Shown: positions 45,366 through 56,013 of the stretch, piece by piece
Position numbering within the stretch: the stretch's first letter is position 1
How the letters are laid out: each line of letters opens with the position of its first letter
Source of the DNA: Dentipellis sp. KUC8613
Lineage: Eukaryota > Basidiomycota > Agaricomycetes > Russulales > Hericiaceae
DNA: 64,000 nt
Direction: 5' to 3'
Assembly (NCBI GenBank): GCA_002286715.1
Contig: NSJX01000032.1
Span: forward strand, 62,001 to 126,000
Notes under the pieces: generated by a model
Seen by the model: the letters and a program-made list of their open reading frames with translations, nothing else
Told to the model about the DNA's origin: nothing
The model's database searches: none
Translations under genes and position numbers: made by a program

Positions 45366-48300
45366 CGAGTGTCGACATCGCTAGCCTGCCCTCTCTGGTC
45401 TGTGCCGCTCGACCCTGCATTGAATATCGGACGCATTCCAAGTCGATCTTCGGCTGATGCAGATTCAAGGTTCAGCATCAAACTCGGTCGCGGAATCGCG
45501 GAACCAGCTTCTGTCTTTGTACTGGTCGCTTCAGTTGTCGAGTCGACTTCGCACGGTACGACGAGGCTCGTCGTCAACGCGCCCGTGCTCGCGGATACTG
45601 GCTTCTGTCCCGGCGGTGGATTCGCGCGGGTACTGTTATCATTCTACATCCTACATGAATATCTGGCGACAGGACGCGGAAGAACGGATACCGCCAGGCA
45701 GATGATACCTATACGTGCTCAGGCTCGGACAGGCAGCTATCCCGGACCCGCGGTCTCAAGGCATGGACGTGGACGGACCACCACCAGTACGCAGGCCGTA
45801 CGAGTACATCTCTTTGAGTTTCCCTTCCAAACACCCTGCCGCCGACCCCATTCCCCGCACGCGTCCCAGCGCACCTTCCGTACTCACAAATCACGATTCT
45901 GGAACCCGCGTCACACTCACAGCCCACAGCCAGCGCTAGCCAGCCTCTATTACCCAGCCTCTATCACCCAGCCGCCCGTCCGCCCATGCGACTCTCGCCC
46001 CAATCGCAGTTCTCGAGTCTCGAGTCTCGAATCCGAAGGCCTCCTCTACCACAACAGCGAGCACCGCCCTGACAGCGGCAGGCTGGCAGCCCACAACGTA
46101 CTTATCTCAATCTGCGATCTCAAATCTGGGGTACTCAGCCTCGCGCTAGTACCCTCCTGGCACGCGCACTGACTGTAGCTCGCTGGGCCCGTCTGGATTC
46201 AGGCTGCAGATGTCGATGCCGATGGGGGTGGTGTGGCTGGGTATCCCCATCGAGCCGCGGCCGGGTAGTCACTTCCGCTTCTTCCGAGTAAGTAAGGATG
46301 GGTATGGGGCGGATTGTCGTGTCATGCGGGTTACGCTTGGGCGCCTCGTGGGACCGGGATCTGCAGCTGCGTTGCGTTGCATTTTGTTGGGAGTTTGAGT
46401 GAGTGAGACGGGGTAGTGCATGTACAGTCCTTCATTGCTGTGATTGTCTCGTGCTACCTGATACACGACTTGCTATTGTGTGTCGCTCCGCCACCATTCT
46501 CCGAATCTCGCACATCACTCGTTTCGAGCATATAAGTGAACGATGCACCCGGCGTGCGTACGCTCCCGAGGCGCCTGATAGCTAGACGATATCTGTTATA
46601 ATTGATACAAAGTCAAGCCGAGTAGAACAGTCCAGGGACTGTCTGTCCGACGCTTCCTTCGAATTCGGGTCAGGTGCGCTGGCGGATCAGCATGGGCCCT
46701 GGAGCCATTATGCATAATGCGTAATGATCATGGCTTCGGATGTGCGGTTGGTGCCTGATACACGCTGGACCCCTGGTGCTGGCTGTAAGGCTGCTGGACG
46801 GCGAGAACTGTCTCGAAGTGATGGCCTGACGAATGACGATGGGGTTGGGTTGGAGAGCGAACGCGCAGAGACGAAGACACAAGAAGACTTCCTGTATGCT
46901 GTCAATGCGTATCTCGCGGCTGTGTGTCTCTTCCCGCAATTAAAAAAAAACAAACAAAGCAGAATAAAAGACTCACACCGTGCTAAGTATCGCGCACTTG
47001 CTATCCGGGCACGTCGGCTGCGCGGGAACTAGGCCCAAGTCGGCGCGGTGCGTGGACTTGAACGGTGGAGGAAGTCGAAGCTTCAGGCGTGGGTGCGGAT
47101 GGAGATAAGGAAGCGAGGAACGAAGGTCAGAAGAGGGAGGAACGCAGGAACGGAGGACGGGAATAGCTATAGGAAGAAGGGGCGTAAGTACGTAGTGTGC
47201 AGATAGCATTCGGTCCCTGCATTCTGCATTCTGCGCAGAATGGGGTGCTGGATTGAGATGTGCGTGAGCGCCATGAACGCTAGGGTGGCTGCCAGGTCCT
47301 GTGAGGATGTCGACAGGGCGCAGCCGTAGCCGTCCCAATCTGTACAGTGGTTGTCTAGAACCCGAATCTGCATCGCGGATTGCGGGCGCAGCGCGGACGT
47401 GCGATATGCGTGTGCTATGAACGGAAGACTTCGAATCAGATTCAGATATGCGCACCTATAAATGAACTGTACGCACATACAGTAGCGTACGATAGGCCTA
47501 CCTATACAGCGTGCCGTGGTTCTTCGAGGAACACTGCGATATTTGCTATCTGCGTGCGATTAAGATAACTGTGCGTAGTCCGAGTCCATGTCTGCGAGTT
47601 CTTTTCCCGGCGTGGCCACGGAGAGCTGATGCAGATAAGCAAGCGTACCGCCGTGGCTGGCCGTAGGTTGCACGCTTTATCATCGTTCGTAAGTCCGAGC
47701 AACGGCCTCCTGCAGACTAAGTCTCGTCATAGAATCAGGGATTGAGGTGAAGTGGACTGATGCATAGACAGCCGTGGCGGGCAGTTTGAGCTCATAACTA
47801 CGAATCTGACCTACATGCATGAAGGCGCAACGAAGAAAGTCAGGCAGAACAGAGCAGATCAAAGGACGCACGCAGACATCATCAACAGCGCCTTGTGCAA
47901 GCCGAAAATGCGCCATTACGGCTCTTACTATGAGCTTGAGTTAGAGAAACATCGTGGACTCGAAGGAGGAGGACGACGACGAAGACGAGCGTGTTTGATC
48001 CCGTGCTTCCGGATGAGGAAGGCAACGTGTTAGCTGCGTGACTGTGCTCGAGCTGCTGCCGCCGCTGCGTTCTTCGACCTCTTACTCCTCGACTTCGTCT
48101 TTGCAAGTTTCTTCCATGGACCCAACGCGAGATATTGACACCGGATTGGCATCAAATTTGAATCCGCGAGTTGCGGCGTAGGTGATCACTACGATTTACG
48201 CACCTGCGAGAATCGGGACTCGGAGTAAAACGACCTTTATTGTAGTAAGTCTTCCAGTCTTGCATGACCTCCTGGATCTCCTCAATATTGGATTTTCCGG

Positions 48301-50370
48301 CTTGAGCACTACAGTCATAGGCACACTCGAGCACAAAATTCCAAATATACCCTCGCGCTCGTGCTTTACGTGCGGGACACCGCATCTTCCGCCTCCCCGT
48401 GCGAGACGTCCGACGCACGGATGCCCGCGCGACCGGGATCGTCCTGACTGCCTGCCCACTGGTACCGTCTCAGAGACTCATACGACAACGCTGTCCAGTG
48501 TCCTACGGACCTCTGCAAGGGACACCCGTATACGTATACCGATGATCCTCAGCTTGTTGCAAATACCTCTCTGTTGCGGTGATCTCCAGGTCAGGTTGGG
48601 GGACCAACTTGGATTTGGGACGGGACCGGGACCTACGGGACGATACTTGGCACTTGCGGGATGCTTCGACTTCCATCTGGGATGTGCTGTAGGTAGGAAG
48701 GCACGAGAGCGGCGTCAGTAGTGACGCGCTGGTGTGGTGGTCTGCTTCCGTGGTGTTGACGAGTAGGTGTGTTGCGCTTCGTCATCTGGCATCGTTCATG
48801 GCCTACCTGGTTACTCGGACCTAGGGATATCGGTGCTTCAGGCTCATGGCAGTGTGCTTGCGTTACCGCGCTCGTATGATCTCAGCATTCCAGCTCAGAC
48901 GGTGCTAGATGTCGAGCATGATCTGCGCTTCTTCTCCTACTGCCGCGGACGCTAGATCCTAGTGTTCCAAAGTTCCTAGCGGACTCTAATACCATCGATC
49001 AGCCAACGCACGCCCACGGACACCTGGTGCCTCAGACGGACCTCAACACGTACTCACCCACCTCGAGCTCTCATGATCCTCAATTTCATATCACCAAATT
49101 AACCTTTCCACTCTCCGACGCCGACCGCGGCCCTACCAGTGGGAGATCAGTATATGCCGCTCACGGGGCTCCTGGCATTGCGGGATGCGCGCGTGGCTTG
49201 CCTGCTTTGGACGGGCTGCCCCTTGACTTTGATGTGAGCTCGGGCTTGATGTTGGGATTGTCCTGAGTGGAAGTCTGTCGCCTGCGCGGGAGGACGATCC
49301 TGTGCGTTCGGGTTAGTGGGTGGGATATCAATACTCGTTTCCCCGTACACGTACGTGCGTCTCCATCCTGCGCAGTCCGAGTCGATTCGAAGATCGAATC
49401 CCGGAGGCTTTACTGTCCTCATCCCATCTCTCGTCCTTCTTCTCTTATCCCTGCTCCTCGCTCGCTCAGCAGATCCTTTCGATCTTCGTCGCGCGGCCGG
49501 CCCATCTCCCGACACAGGTGACCCCGCAACCTTAATACCTTATCGCTCCACGGTGGCAAGCGGGCACGGACGTTTTTGGGACTTTGTACGTCCTCGGCGA
49601 TCCACAGATTCTGGGCTTCGGACCGTGATTGCGCTGCAGGAGGCAGGTGCAGGCGGGCTTCGTGGATTTTGGATTTTAAGGTTTCATGGGATGAAACTTG
49701 TGCGGCTTCTTTCAAGGACGTTCTAGTTGGCTGATGCTTCTCCTTTTGCTCTTGCTTCTTCTCAGCTATGCGCACGTTCGTGGAAGTGCTGGCGGGTGTT
49801 GGGATATGATAATCCTACTTTGGTGATCTGTCCACCGACGTGGACTACGAAGTATAACATGGGTCCATGGACTCGTGGATGTCTTCGAGGAAGCTCTCAA
49901 AATACAGCATTAGCCGAAGATTGAATTATAGATGTTTGTTGAGGATGTCGAAGTGTGGTGAGTTACGACACGGTATCGGGTTAGGTTGGGTTTATTGTAA
50001 GATCACAATTTCGCGACGAGGATGGGCTTCATTTTGCTCCTCCACCTGTCCGCCTCAATATTGGGAGATGCAGGTAATGGTCGAGACGAATTGTTCGCCG
50101 ATAATAGCAAGGATATACACGATACAAACGTTACATCGAGGGGCGCCCCGCGGATGTCCGCGCGCAGTGCTCCAGCAGGGGCACCAATATTTCGGAATGT
50201 ATAAGTGGCGCCCTTGGTGATTTGTATAGGTACCTAGATACGGCTCGATAAAAACCAATAGCATGTGGGCGTACTCTTGCAATTGAATAGTCAAATTCTG
50301 GTGGTGTCCCATTGAAACGATGCGCAAACAATGAATAAATGATACAACTTGAATAAACCGTAACCGCCCC

Positions 50371-51642
50371 TCAGACATCCTCCCGACTCGTCGCCGCTTT
50401 ATCGTACTTCGCTTGGAGCTCCCAGTCCTCGATATCGCTCCTCCGCTGCGTGCTCCCGGTGCTCGTGACCATCGCCACCGAGATACCAGGACCGGAAGTC
50501 GATCCAGCGATCAGGCCGGGGCGTGTTGTGGATCGTCGAGTGTCGCGACGGTCGGAATTGTGTTGGACCCGTATAATCAGTAATGTGGATATCAGCGCGA
50601 ACATCGATGTCGCCTGGTAGTATAGTTTCATTTGAAGTCAGTCGTTTGCATAGCCGGTGCCAGAAAGTACGACATACCATCTCTGCCATAGTCTCCAAAG
50701 CCTCGCTCTTAGTCTCCAGCGTAATGACATAGACCAGGTGAATCGCTGCGGTCATAGCACCAGACTCGATAACAATACGGATAATAGGCGCGAACGCGGA
50801 TTCGGCGGTATTAAGGACTCTCTTGGCCGTCCGATTATGCCTCCATAGCTTGAACGTGAGCAGGGCTGCAGTACGAGGACGAGATCAGGAACTGCTGATA
50901 ACGCGCGTAAAGCGGAAATTACCCGTTGATATGCCATTAGCGCTGAAGGTGAGAGCGAAAAGAGAAGTCAGGAGTGCGGATTGTGCTTTTCTGGTGAGCG
51001 GCGCGTGGTTGTGCGCGTGCCCGATGATTATGAAACCGCATACTGCGGAAGAATGTACTGTTGGAACCACGGGACAGTCGTCGAATTTTGGAAGAACGCA
51101 CCGAAACCTCCAAGCGACAACGTGACCGGCAGAAGCACAATCCATATTATTCGTTCCCAGACGACATAGCATCGATAGTGCTTTTTAGGGTGTTGTCAGA
51201 CGTCCGTTGGCGAACTTAATGTGTAGACGGCACGTACCACAAGACAATCCGCCACCAAGATCATGACGGTCAATATGCCGTATCTCCACGAATGCACCGT
51301 CTGCGTAGGGTCCATCATGAACCCGATGCGCGCGGCACGCGTTTCGTGGTGGAAGAATGCGATGAAGATATTTATCGAGTCGCATATCACTTGTCCGGTG
51401 GCCAGAAGAAACATGGTTGCTGAGAAGACGGGGATAGGCCATGCTACGTTCTCATGCCGTTGCCAGCGCAAAACGTAGGAATGGGTGGCACGGCATAAGA
51501 GAACGAAGTACATCCCTAGAGAAATATTGACGCCGTCAGTATTCGTAGCACGGGGAATTACAGTACCGCACTCTCGCTCACCGTAGACGATGCATTCTCC
51601 TATCAAGCCCCCTAGCTCCGCGACATCGATTTGCAGGGGCAT
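50371..51642 (-). CDS. Seven-pass membrane protein, same family, copy D
   Basis: It starts MPLQIDVAELGGLIGECIVYG at 51642, with the family six-exon layout on the minus strand and the stop at 50371-50373. Blocks seen: GMYFVLLCRATHSYVLRW, WPIPVFSATMFLLATGQVI, FFHHETRAARIGFMMDPTQ, HYRCYVVWERIIWIVLLP, CGFIIIGHAHNHAPLTRKA, WRHNRTAKRVLNTAESAFAP, VIESGAMTAAIHLVYVITLE and FALISTLLIIRVQHNSDRR. The tail DIEDWELQAKYDKAATSRE matches copy C, its partner in the inverted duplication. Splice borders look intact, so it is probably functional. Role unknown. Confidence 0.84.
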
Positions 51643-52260
51643 GGAGGGTACCGGTCAGGCCTGGGCGTTCGTGCAGCCGCCGCCGTCGCGCACCATCGTC
51701 TATATATCAAACGAAACGAGGGTGCGAGGGCCTGAATTGCTATATAAGATACCCTAGATCCAGTATTTGACCCACCGACAGATGCGTATGTTCAATGTCC
51801 ACCGACTTGCCCCATAGAAATCCGGCTCCTCAGAGTGCTGATGTATACTGTTCAGTTTTCGTGACGCCTGTCATCAACACCTCTGCCTTGAACGGCATCA
51901 TCTGATGGAAGAAGAGAAGCCGTGAGAGTGCGTTGTCTGTGAAAGGCTATACACGCACCCTGAACCTCATGTCTGGGCTGTCAATCAGCTTTCTGCCTTT
52001 CTGCCAGGAGAAAGAAGCATTGAAGTGTCTGGTCCGCTGATGGCCGCCGCAATCTGGAAGCCGTGGAGGTATTAGAGTCCTGAGGATGTCATTGGTACGT
52101 TAGGGTTTCTCGGTGATGTACGATGGATTCAACCTTGGCTGAAACGCTGAATGACAGTTTGCCCTGCTGCTGTTCAAAACGGCCCCGCTTGTGTGTCAGA
52201 TCAGAGTGCAAAAGGCCCCGTATCTGATGCGTTTCCAAGATGCACGACACGGAGAACGAA
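51643..52260. other. Spacer between decayed E and D, homologous to the B-C spacer
   Basis: About 620 bases matching 21758-22331 in inverse orientation through most of its length. It contains the copy D promoter. No gene. Confidence 0.75.
51681..51706 (-). promoter_or_regulatory. Core promoter of copy D, shared with copy C
   Basis: On the minus strand TATATA (51706-51701) lies 58 bases before the ATG. It is followed by GGTGCGCGACGGCG (51694-51681), identical to the element at copy C. Confidence 0.6.
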
Positions 52261-52725
52261 TCAAACGGCGGCATTCTCTTCGCTACTTCTTGCGCCCGAC
52301 AGGAAAGATGCCGCCTTATACTTCATCTGGTCCAGACAGACAGTGTCCAAGTCCTTGGAAGGCGCAGGGGGGGCCTCATTGGCCGCCCTGAAGTCGCTCA
52401 GGAATGTTCGTGTCATGTATCGCTTCTCGTGCTCAATATTCAGTTGGACAAGATCCAGCAGCGGTGAGATCAGCGCCAACATGACAGTTGCCTGGATGGC
52501 TGTCAGACGGAGGCGTACAACTGTTGAGAATGTGGATGCGTACCCGGCCAGCTCAGCCATCATCTCCATTGCTTGGCTTTTATCGCCACATCAAGACATT
52601 CAGACTAAAAGATACGTACACAGCACTTATGGCACCTGGTTAGAAGGCGATGCAAGAAAAAGGCATCCGAGTGCCAACTCTAGGACGCTGAGGGCACGCC
52701 TTTTTGCATAGGATATGATCCCTTC
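52261..52725 (-). pseudogene. Decayed 3' fragment of the seven-pass membrane family, copy E
   Basis: Only exons 5 and 6 remain. Exon 6 is intact to its stop (TVMLALISPLLDLVQLN, KRYMTRTFLSDFRAANE, DLDTVCLDQMKYKAASF) and aligns with copy B (FDTICLDETM). Exon 5 is recognisable (KRRALSVLELALGCLFLA, GAISAVYVSFSLNV) but then shifts frame before VAIKSQAMEMMAEL. The exon 5 donor is lost: GTAAG in B is GCCGG here. The first four exons are absent; the sequence beyond 52725 does not match B. A dead copy. Confidence 0.85.
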
Positions 52726-52968
52726 ATAACGTACCTTGGCCTGAGATTGCTCAGACGTAGACCAGCTAGGATGGGATTCTGCTGCATGTTGGCAGAACCT
52801 GACAGCGGGTGACAGATGGAGACGCCGTAGTAGAGACGGCGTCCTAATAGTCTGGAAACCGTTGAAGACTGCAAGATACGAGCGGTATTGGTATCACCTA
52901 GACAAAAACCACGTTACGTACTTGCCGCGAAAGTATACCTCCTGCTTCTGCTCTGAGCTATGTTACAT

Positions 52969-55041
52969 CTACAGCCCGATATGAACGAACGTAGACCATC
53001 GCTCAACTGGGACGCCCCTCTCCCTCAAACCCTTCACAGCGAGATGCAACGAGAGAGCAGCATCCCTCGGGTCGAAATCATACGCACCCTTCTGCATCAA
53101 ACTCTCGTAGAACTCCCGCGCAAGGTCAGGGCCGTCCGCGTCTGCCATCGTCCAGAGCGTCCCGACTACAGACCGGAAACCAGAGACCTGCACGCCTGTC
53201 GCGAGGCTGATAAACTCATCCGGGGCGTCCTCCAAATCGCCGATGGCAGCGCTGTGGCACAGCGCGAGGAATGCAAGGTGTTTCATACCCAATGTTCCCG
53301 TACTTCGGACGATGTCGCGGAGCGTGAGGTTGGAGTTGTGCAGGACGAACGAGGACTCGAAGGGTTTGTGGATGTCGAGCGCGCCGTGGCAAGCAAAGTG
53401 CGTACAAGCGCCCTGCTCTTGGTTTATGGAGAGATCTTCGATGGCCTGCTCTTTGGTGACCGCGTCGTTGGTTCGAATGACAGCCCGAGACCCGAAGACA
53501 GTGCTCAGGTTGCGCAGCTCGCTGGTAACCTTAATTCACGAGATTCATGAGCTCAGTTCTACGTCGTAGCAGCGAAGACGAACCTTTGGCAAGGCATTGG
53601 ACATGCCGAAGGCTAGAAGCTTGACACCGCGGACAGAATTTCCCCAATCTGACCGCGCTTTGACGAGAGCAAGCAAACTAGACGTATACGACGATACGAA
53701 GATGTCGGGGAGATTGCTTTCGCCCTCTACATATGGCCCGGCAGCATGGATAGGCAAAGCGGCCATCATCCCGGGAGGATACCACCATATGCGCGACTGC
53801 TCCGGGACGCCCAGTTCCGACAGCCGAGTTACGATAGGCTTGCAGATGAACGTCCAGAGCAGTCGCAGGCAACCAGTCATGGTGCCAAGCGGGCTATCCG
53901 GGTTGCGCCAGGGCCGCGATGAACGGACGGCGCCGTTGAGAGAAGCGACCGCCTTGGTGATTTGGGATACGATTTTCGGGAGGTTGTCGCGGGAGAGGGG
54001 AACAAGAACCGGATCACCTTCTTTCAGCAGGATGATAGCGTCGCTGCGGGATTCCGTGTCAATGTTGAGAAGGATGATGGGACCATCAACGGCTGCAACT
54101 CGAAGAGATTCGAAAGACTTGGGGCGAAGGATATCCGAAAAGCCATCGAGCTCGCGGATCTTCGCGAGCGTGTCGTGCCACTTCTCGAGAGCCGCGCGGA
54201 CCTGCTGCGGCCGCACCTCCTTGAACGGGTCGTATTCCGAAGGCGGCACGGAGAAAAGCTCGAGGGTGACACAGACCTCCCCGAAGGCGTGTGCGAGGTC
54301 TGGGGAGACTTCGACAAGGTGGTCTAGCGGATACGTCCCGTCTCTGATAACGGACCACGTCCGGCTCCGACCTTGCTCCAGCATTTCAACGGCAGTCTTT
54401 ATATCCCCAGCTTCGATGGCGCATGCGGCAGCTTTCGCGGCCAACCGCAGAGCGTCCTTTCGCGAGAGAAAGTGGTTCTGAAAGTCCATGTCGAACTGGA
54501 CGGTCGTGCAGCGGTCGGAAAGGAGCAGCGCGAGCCTGTAGGCGCGGATCGCCAGCGGGAGCTGGACCGCGTCGCGCGCAAGGTCGGCCCAGGCTATCGC
54601 AGAGCCGAAGCGGTCGGGGGCGCTGGTGTTCGTCCAGTCTTTCATGCGTCCTGAGCCGGGGTACATCTGTTCATGGCTGGGGTTGGATTCGACCATGCAG
54701 TGGTGGAACCATGTCAAGTACGGATGGTCAACAGCTCTCGCCAGAGACTCGATGTGGTGTCCGAGATCGACGGCTTCCTCGAGGTCCTCGATTTGACTTT
54801 GTTGCCGAAAGCGAGTTTCGAGGGAAAGGCAGAGGTCGTAGAGGGATTTCAGGTGGTCGGGGTTCCCTTCGCCTTCGGAGCTGCGAGATTGGGCAGAGAT
54901 GTCGGCGCGGAGCTGATCGATCACTTGGTCGAGTTTGGTTGGCTGGGAATTTGTACGAAAGCGTGTCGTGAGATTGAGATTAGAATGCGATAGAGTAGGA
55001 GATACAAGGGATAATTGGCTCACTTCATCCATTGCGTGCAA
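52969..55041 (-). CDS. CHAT-domain protein (caspase-like peptidase, clan CD) with a short helical N-terminus
   Basis: Two exons join in phase: 55041-53584 and 53529-52969, giving 672 residues. Residues about 1-250 are helical and TPR-like (LKSLYDLCLSLETRFRQQ, AIRAYRLALLLSD, AKAAACAIEAGDIKTAVEML). This is shorter than the long TPR arrays usual in mushroom CHAT proteins. The CHAT domain begins near residue 320 (ESLRVAAVDGPIILLNI) and continues RIWWYPPGMMAALPIHAAG and SSYTSSLLALVKAR. The intron falls just before VTSELRNL. The catalytic His is in HFACHG (near residue 534) and the Cys in LALCHSA (near 577); both are present. TLWTMADADGPDLAREFYE and RWSTFVHIGL are the typical end. CHAT proteins include separase and proteases linked to cell death; the substrate here is unknown. 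Confidence 0.88.
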
Positions 55042-56013
55042 TCAACGTGAAGATCACAGCAGATATCGATTGTCTTTCCGAATAGAACTTGAGTGGTCGA
55101 GTAGGTCGAGTGGAGGCGGCAGTCTAGAAGGCGTAGCTCGAAAGGAGATCAAGGCATTATATGTAGCACCTCGTGAACTTCGCATTTGACGCAGTCACAG
55201 CAGCCCTAAGCCCTGTCGAAGCCAATTGCAGTCGCCGCTCGGTTTGAACGCGGAATGTATGTCAAATCCTTGAATGGAAGAACACAGCAGCGATGATCCA
55301 GAGGAGAACGTGGCCAAGATAATTATATGAGTAGGTGACGGAGTGAACGCAAGCCTGCAGGAGGCGCCAAGGTCGATGACGTCAAGGGTGGCCCATGGGT
55401 CTGGATAACGAAGGGGATGGCACCAGTCAAAGAAAGATGGCGATAGACCGCGCCGGTGCCGAGTATGTTCGTATACTGGGTTGTTGACTCGGAAGTTTCA
55501 GAGTAGGCCGACGGACGGGCAGACACAGTCATCGCCGAAGCAAGAGTCTATTATGATCGAACTTGACGCTGGTGTATTAGAAAGCAAATTTGCGAGGATT
55601 GCGCGTAGGCCCACCGATGATAGTGAAGGCTGTGATCTTTCAAGGTGCGGGGCGTGCACAACGTCTCCAGTGCGAAACCTAGGGTACGACCTGGAGGTTG
55701 TGGGGAGCCCCTAATGAGTAAGCCCACTGAAGATCAAGTTCATGCAAACGTATGTACGCACCCTAATACAAGATGGCATCAACTGTAAAATATTAGACAG
55801 AGCGGAAGACGATCGGAGAGTGTGCGCCTCGAGCAAAGATACATACCATCGCGCTCGGTTAAGGAAGATGCAGTGCACCCGCGGCCGCGGGGGCGGTCAT
55901 TCTACGTGACTCGCCAGCTCTCCTTGCGCGAAGCGCAGAAGTAAATTGAGAATCTATAAAGCCTGCTGAGCGCAAATGGACATCCACAGTTCGCAACACA
56001 CAACTGACCTACC
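55042..56013. other. Divergent intergenic region between the CHAT gene and the FAD oxidase gene
   Basis: About 970 bases. It contains the oxidase TATA element. No coding frame of interest, no repeat seen. Confidence 0.5.
55955..55960 (+). promoter_or_regulatory. TATA box of the FAD oxidase gene
   Basis: CTATAAAGCC, TATAAA ending 53 bases before the ATG at 56014, the same spacing as the other TATA-containing genes here. Confidence 0.55.

Larger units (their letters stand above)
36419..50370. other. About 14 kb without a convincing gene
   Basis: No frame shows a domain, paired exons or sustained protein-like composition. The longest frame (plus 45216-46172) reads as random. Contents listed separately: microsatellites near 38.0 kb, a hairpin at 38951-39049, a 20-base minisatellite at 40.4 kb, decayed tandem repeats at 42.2-42.45 kb and a degenerate duplicated segment at 44.8/45.2 kb. 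No reverse transcriptase, integrase or transposase motif was seen, and the stretch is not AT-rich as a centromere or RIP-damaged repeat would be. Confidence 0.5.
50315..52725 (-). repeat. Right arm of the inverted segmental duplication (copy D, spacer, decayed copy E)
   Basis: Reverse complement of the left arm at about 21290-23660; see that entry for matched anchors. Read on the minus strand the order is E, spacer of 618 bases, D, exactly parallel to B, spacer of 574 bases, C. E begins abruptly within exon 5, so this arm is truncated relative to full-length B. Confidence 0.85.

Noticed and set aside
45216..46172. 318-codon plus-strand frame in the desert
   Set aside because: Translation looks like random GC-rich sequence, with no domain, no introns and competing open frames on the other strand.
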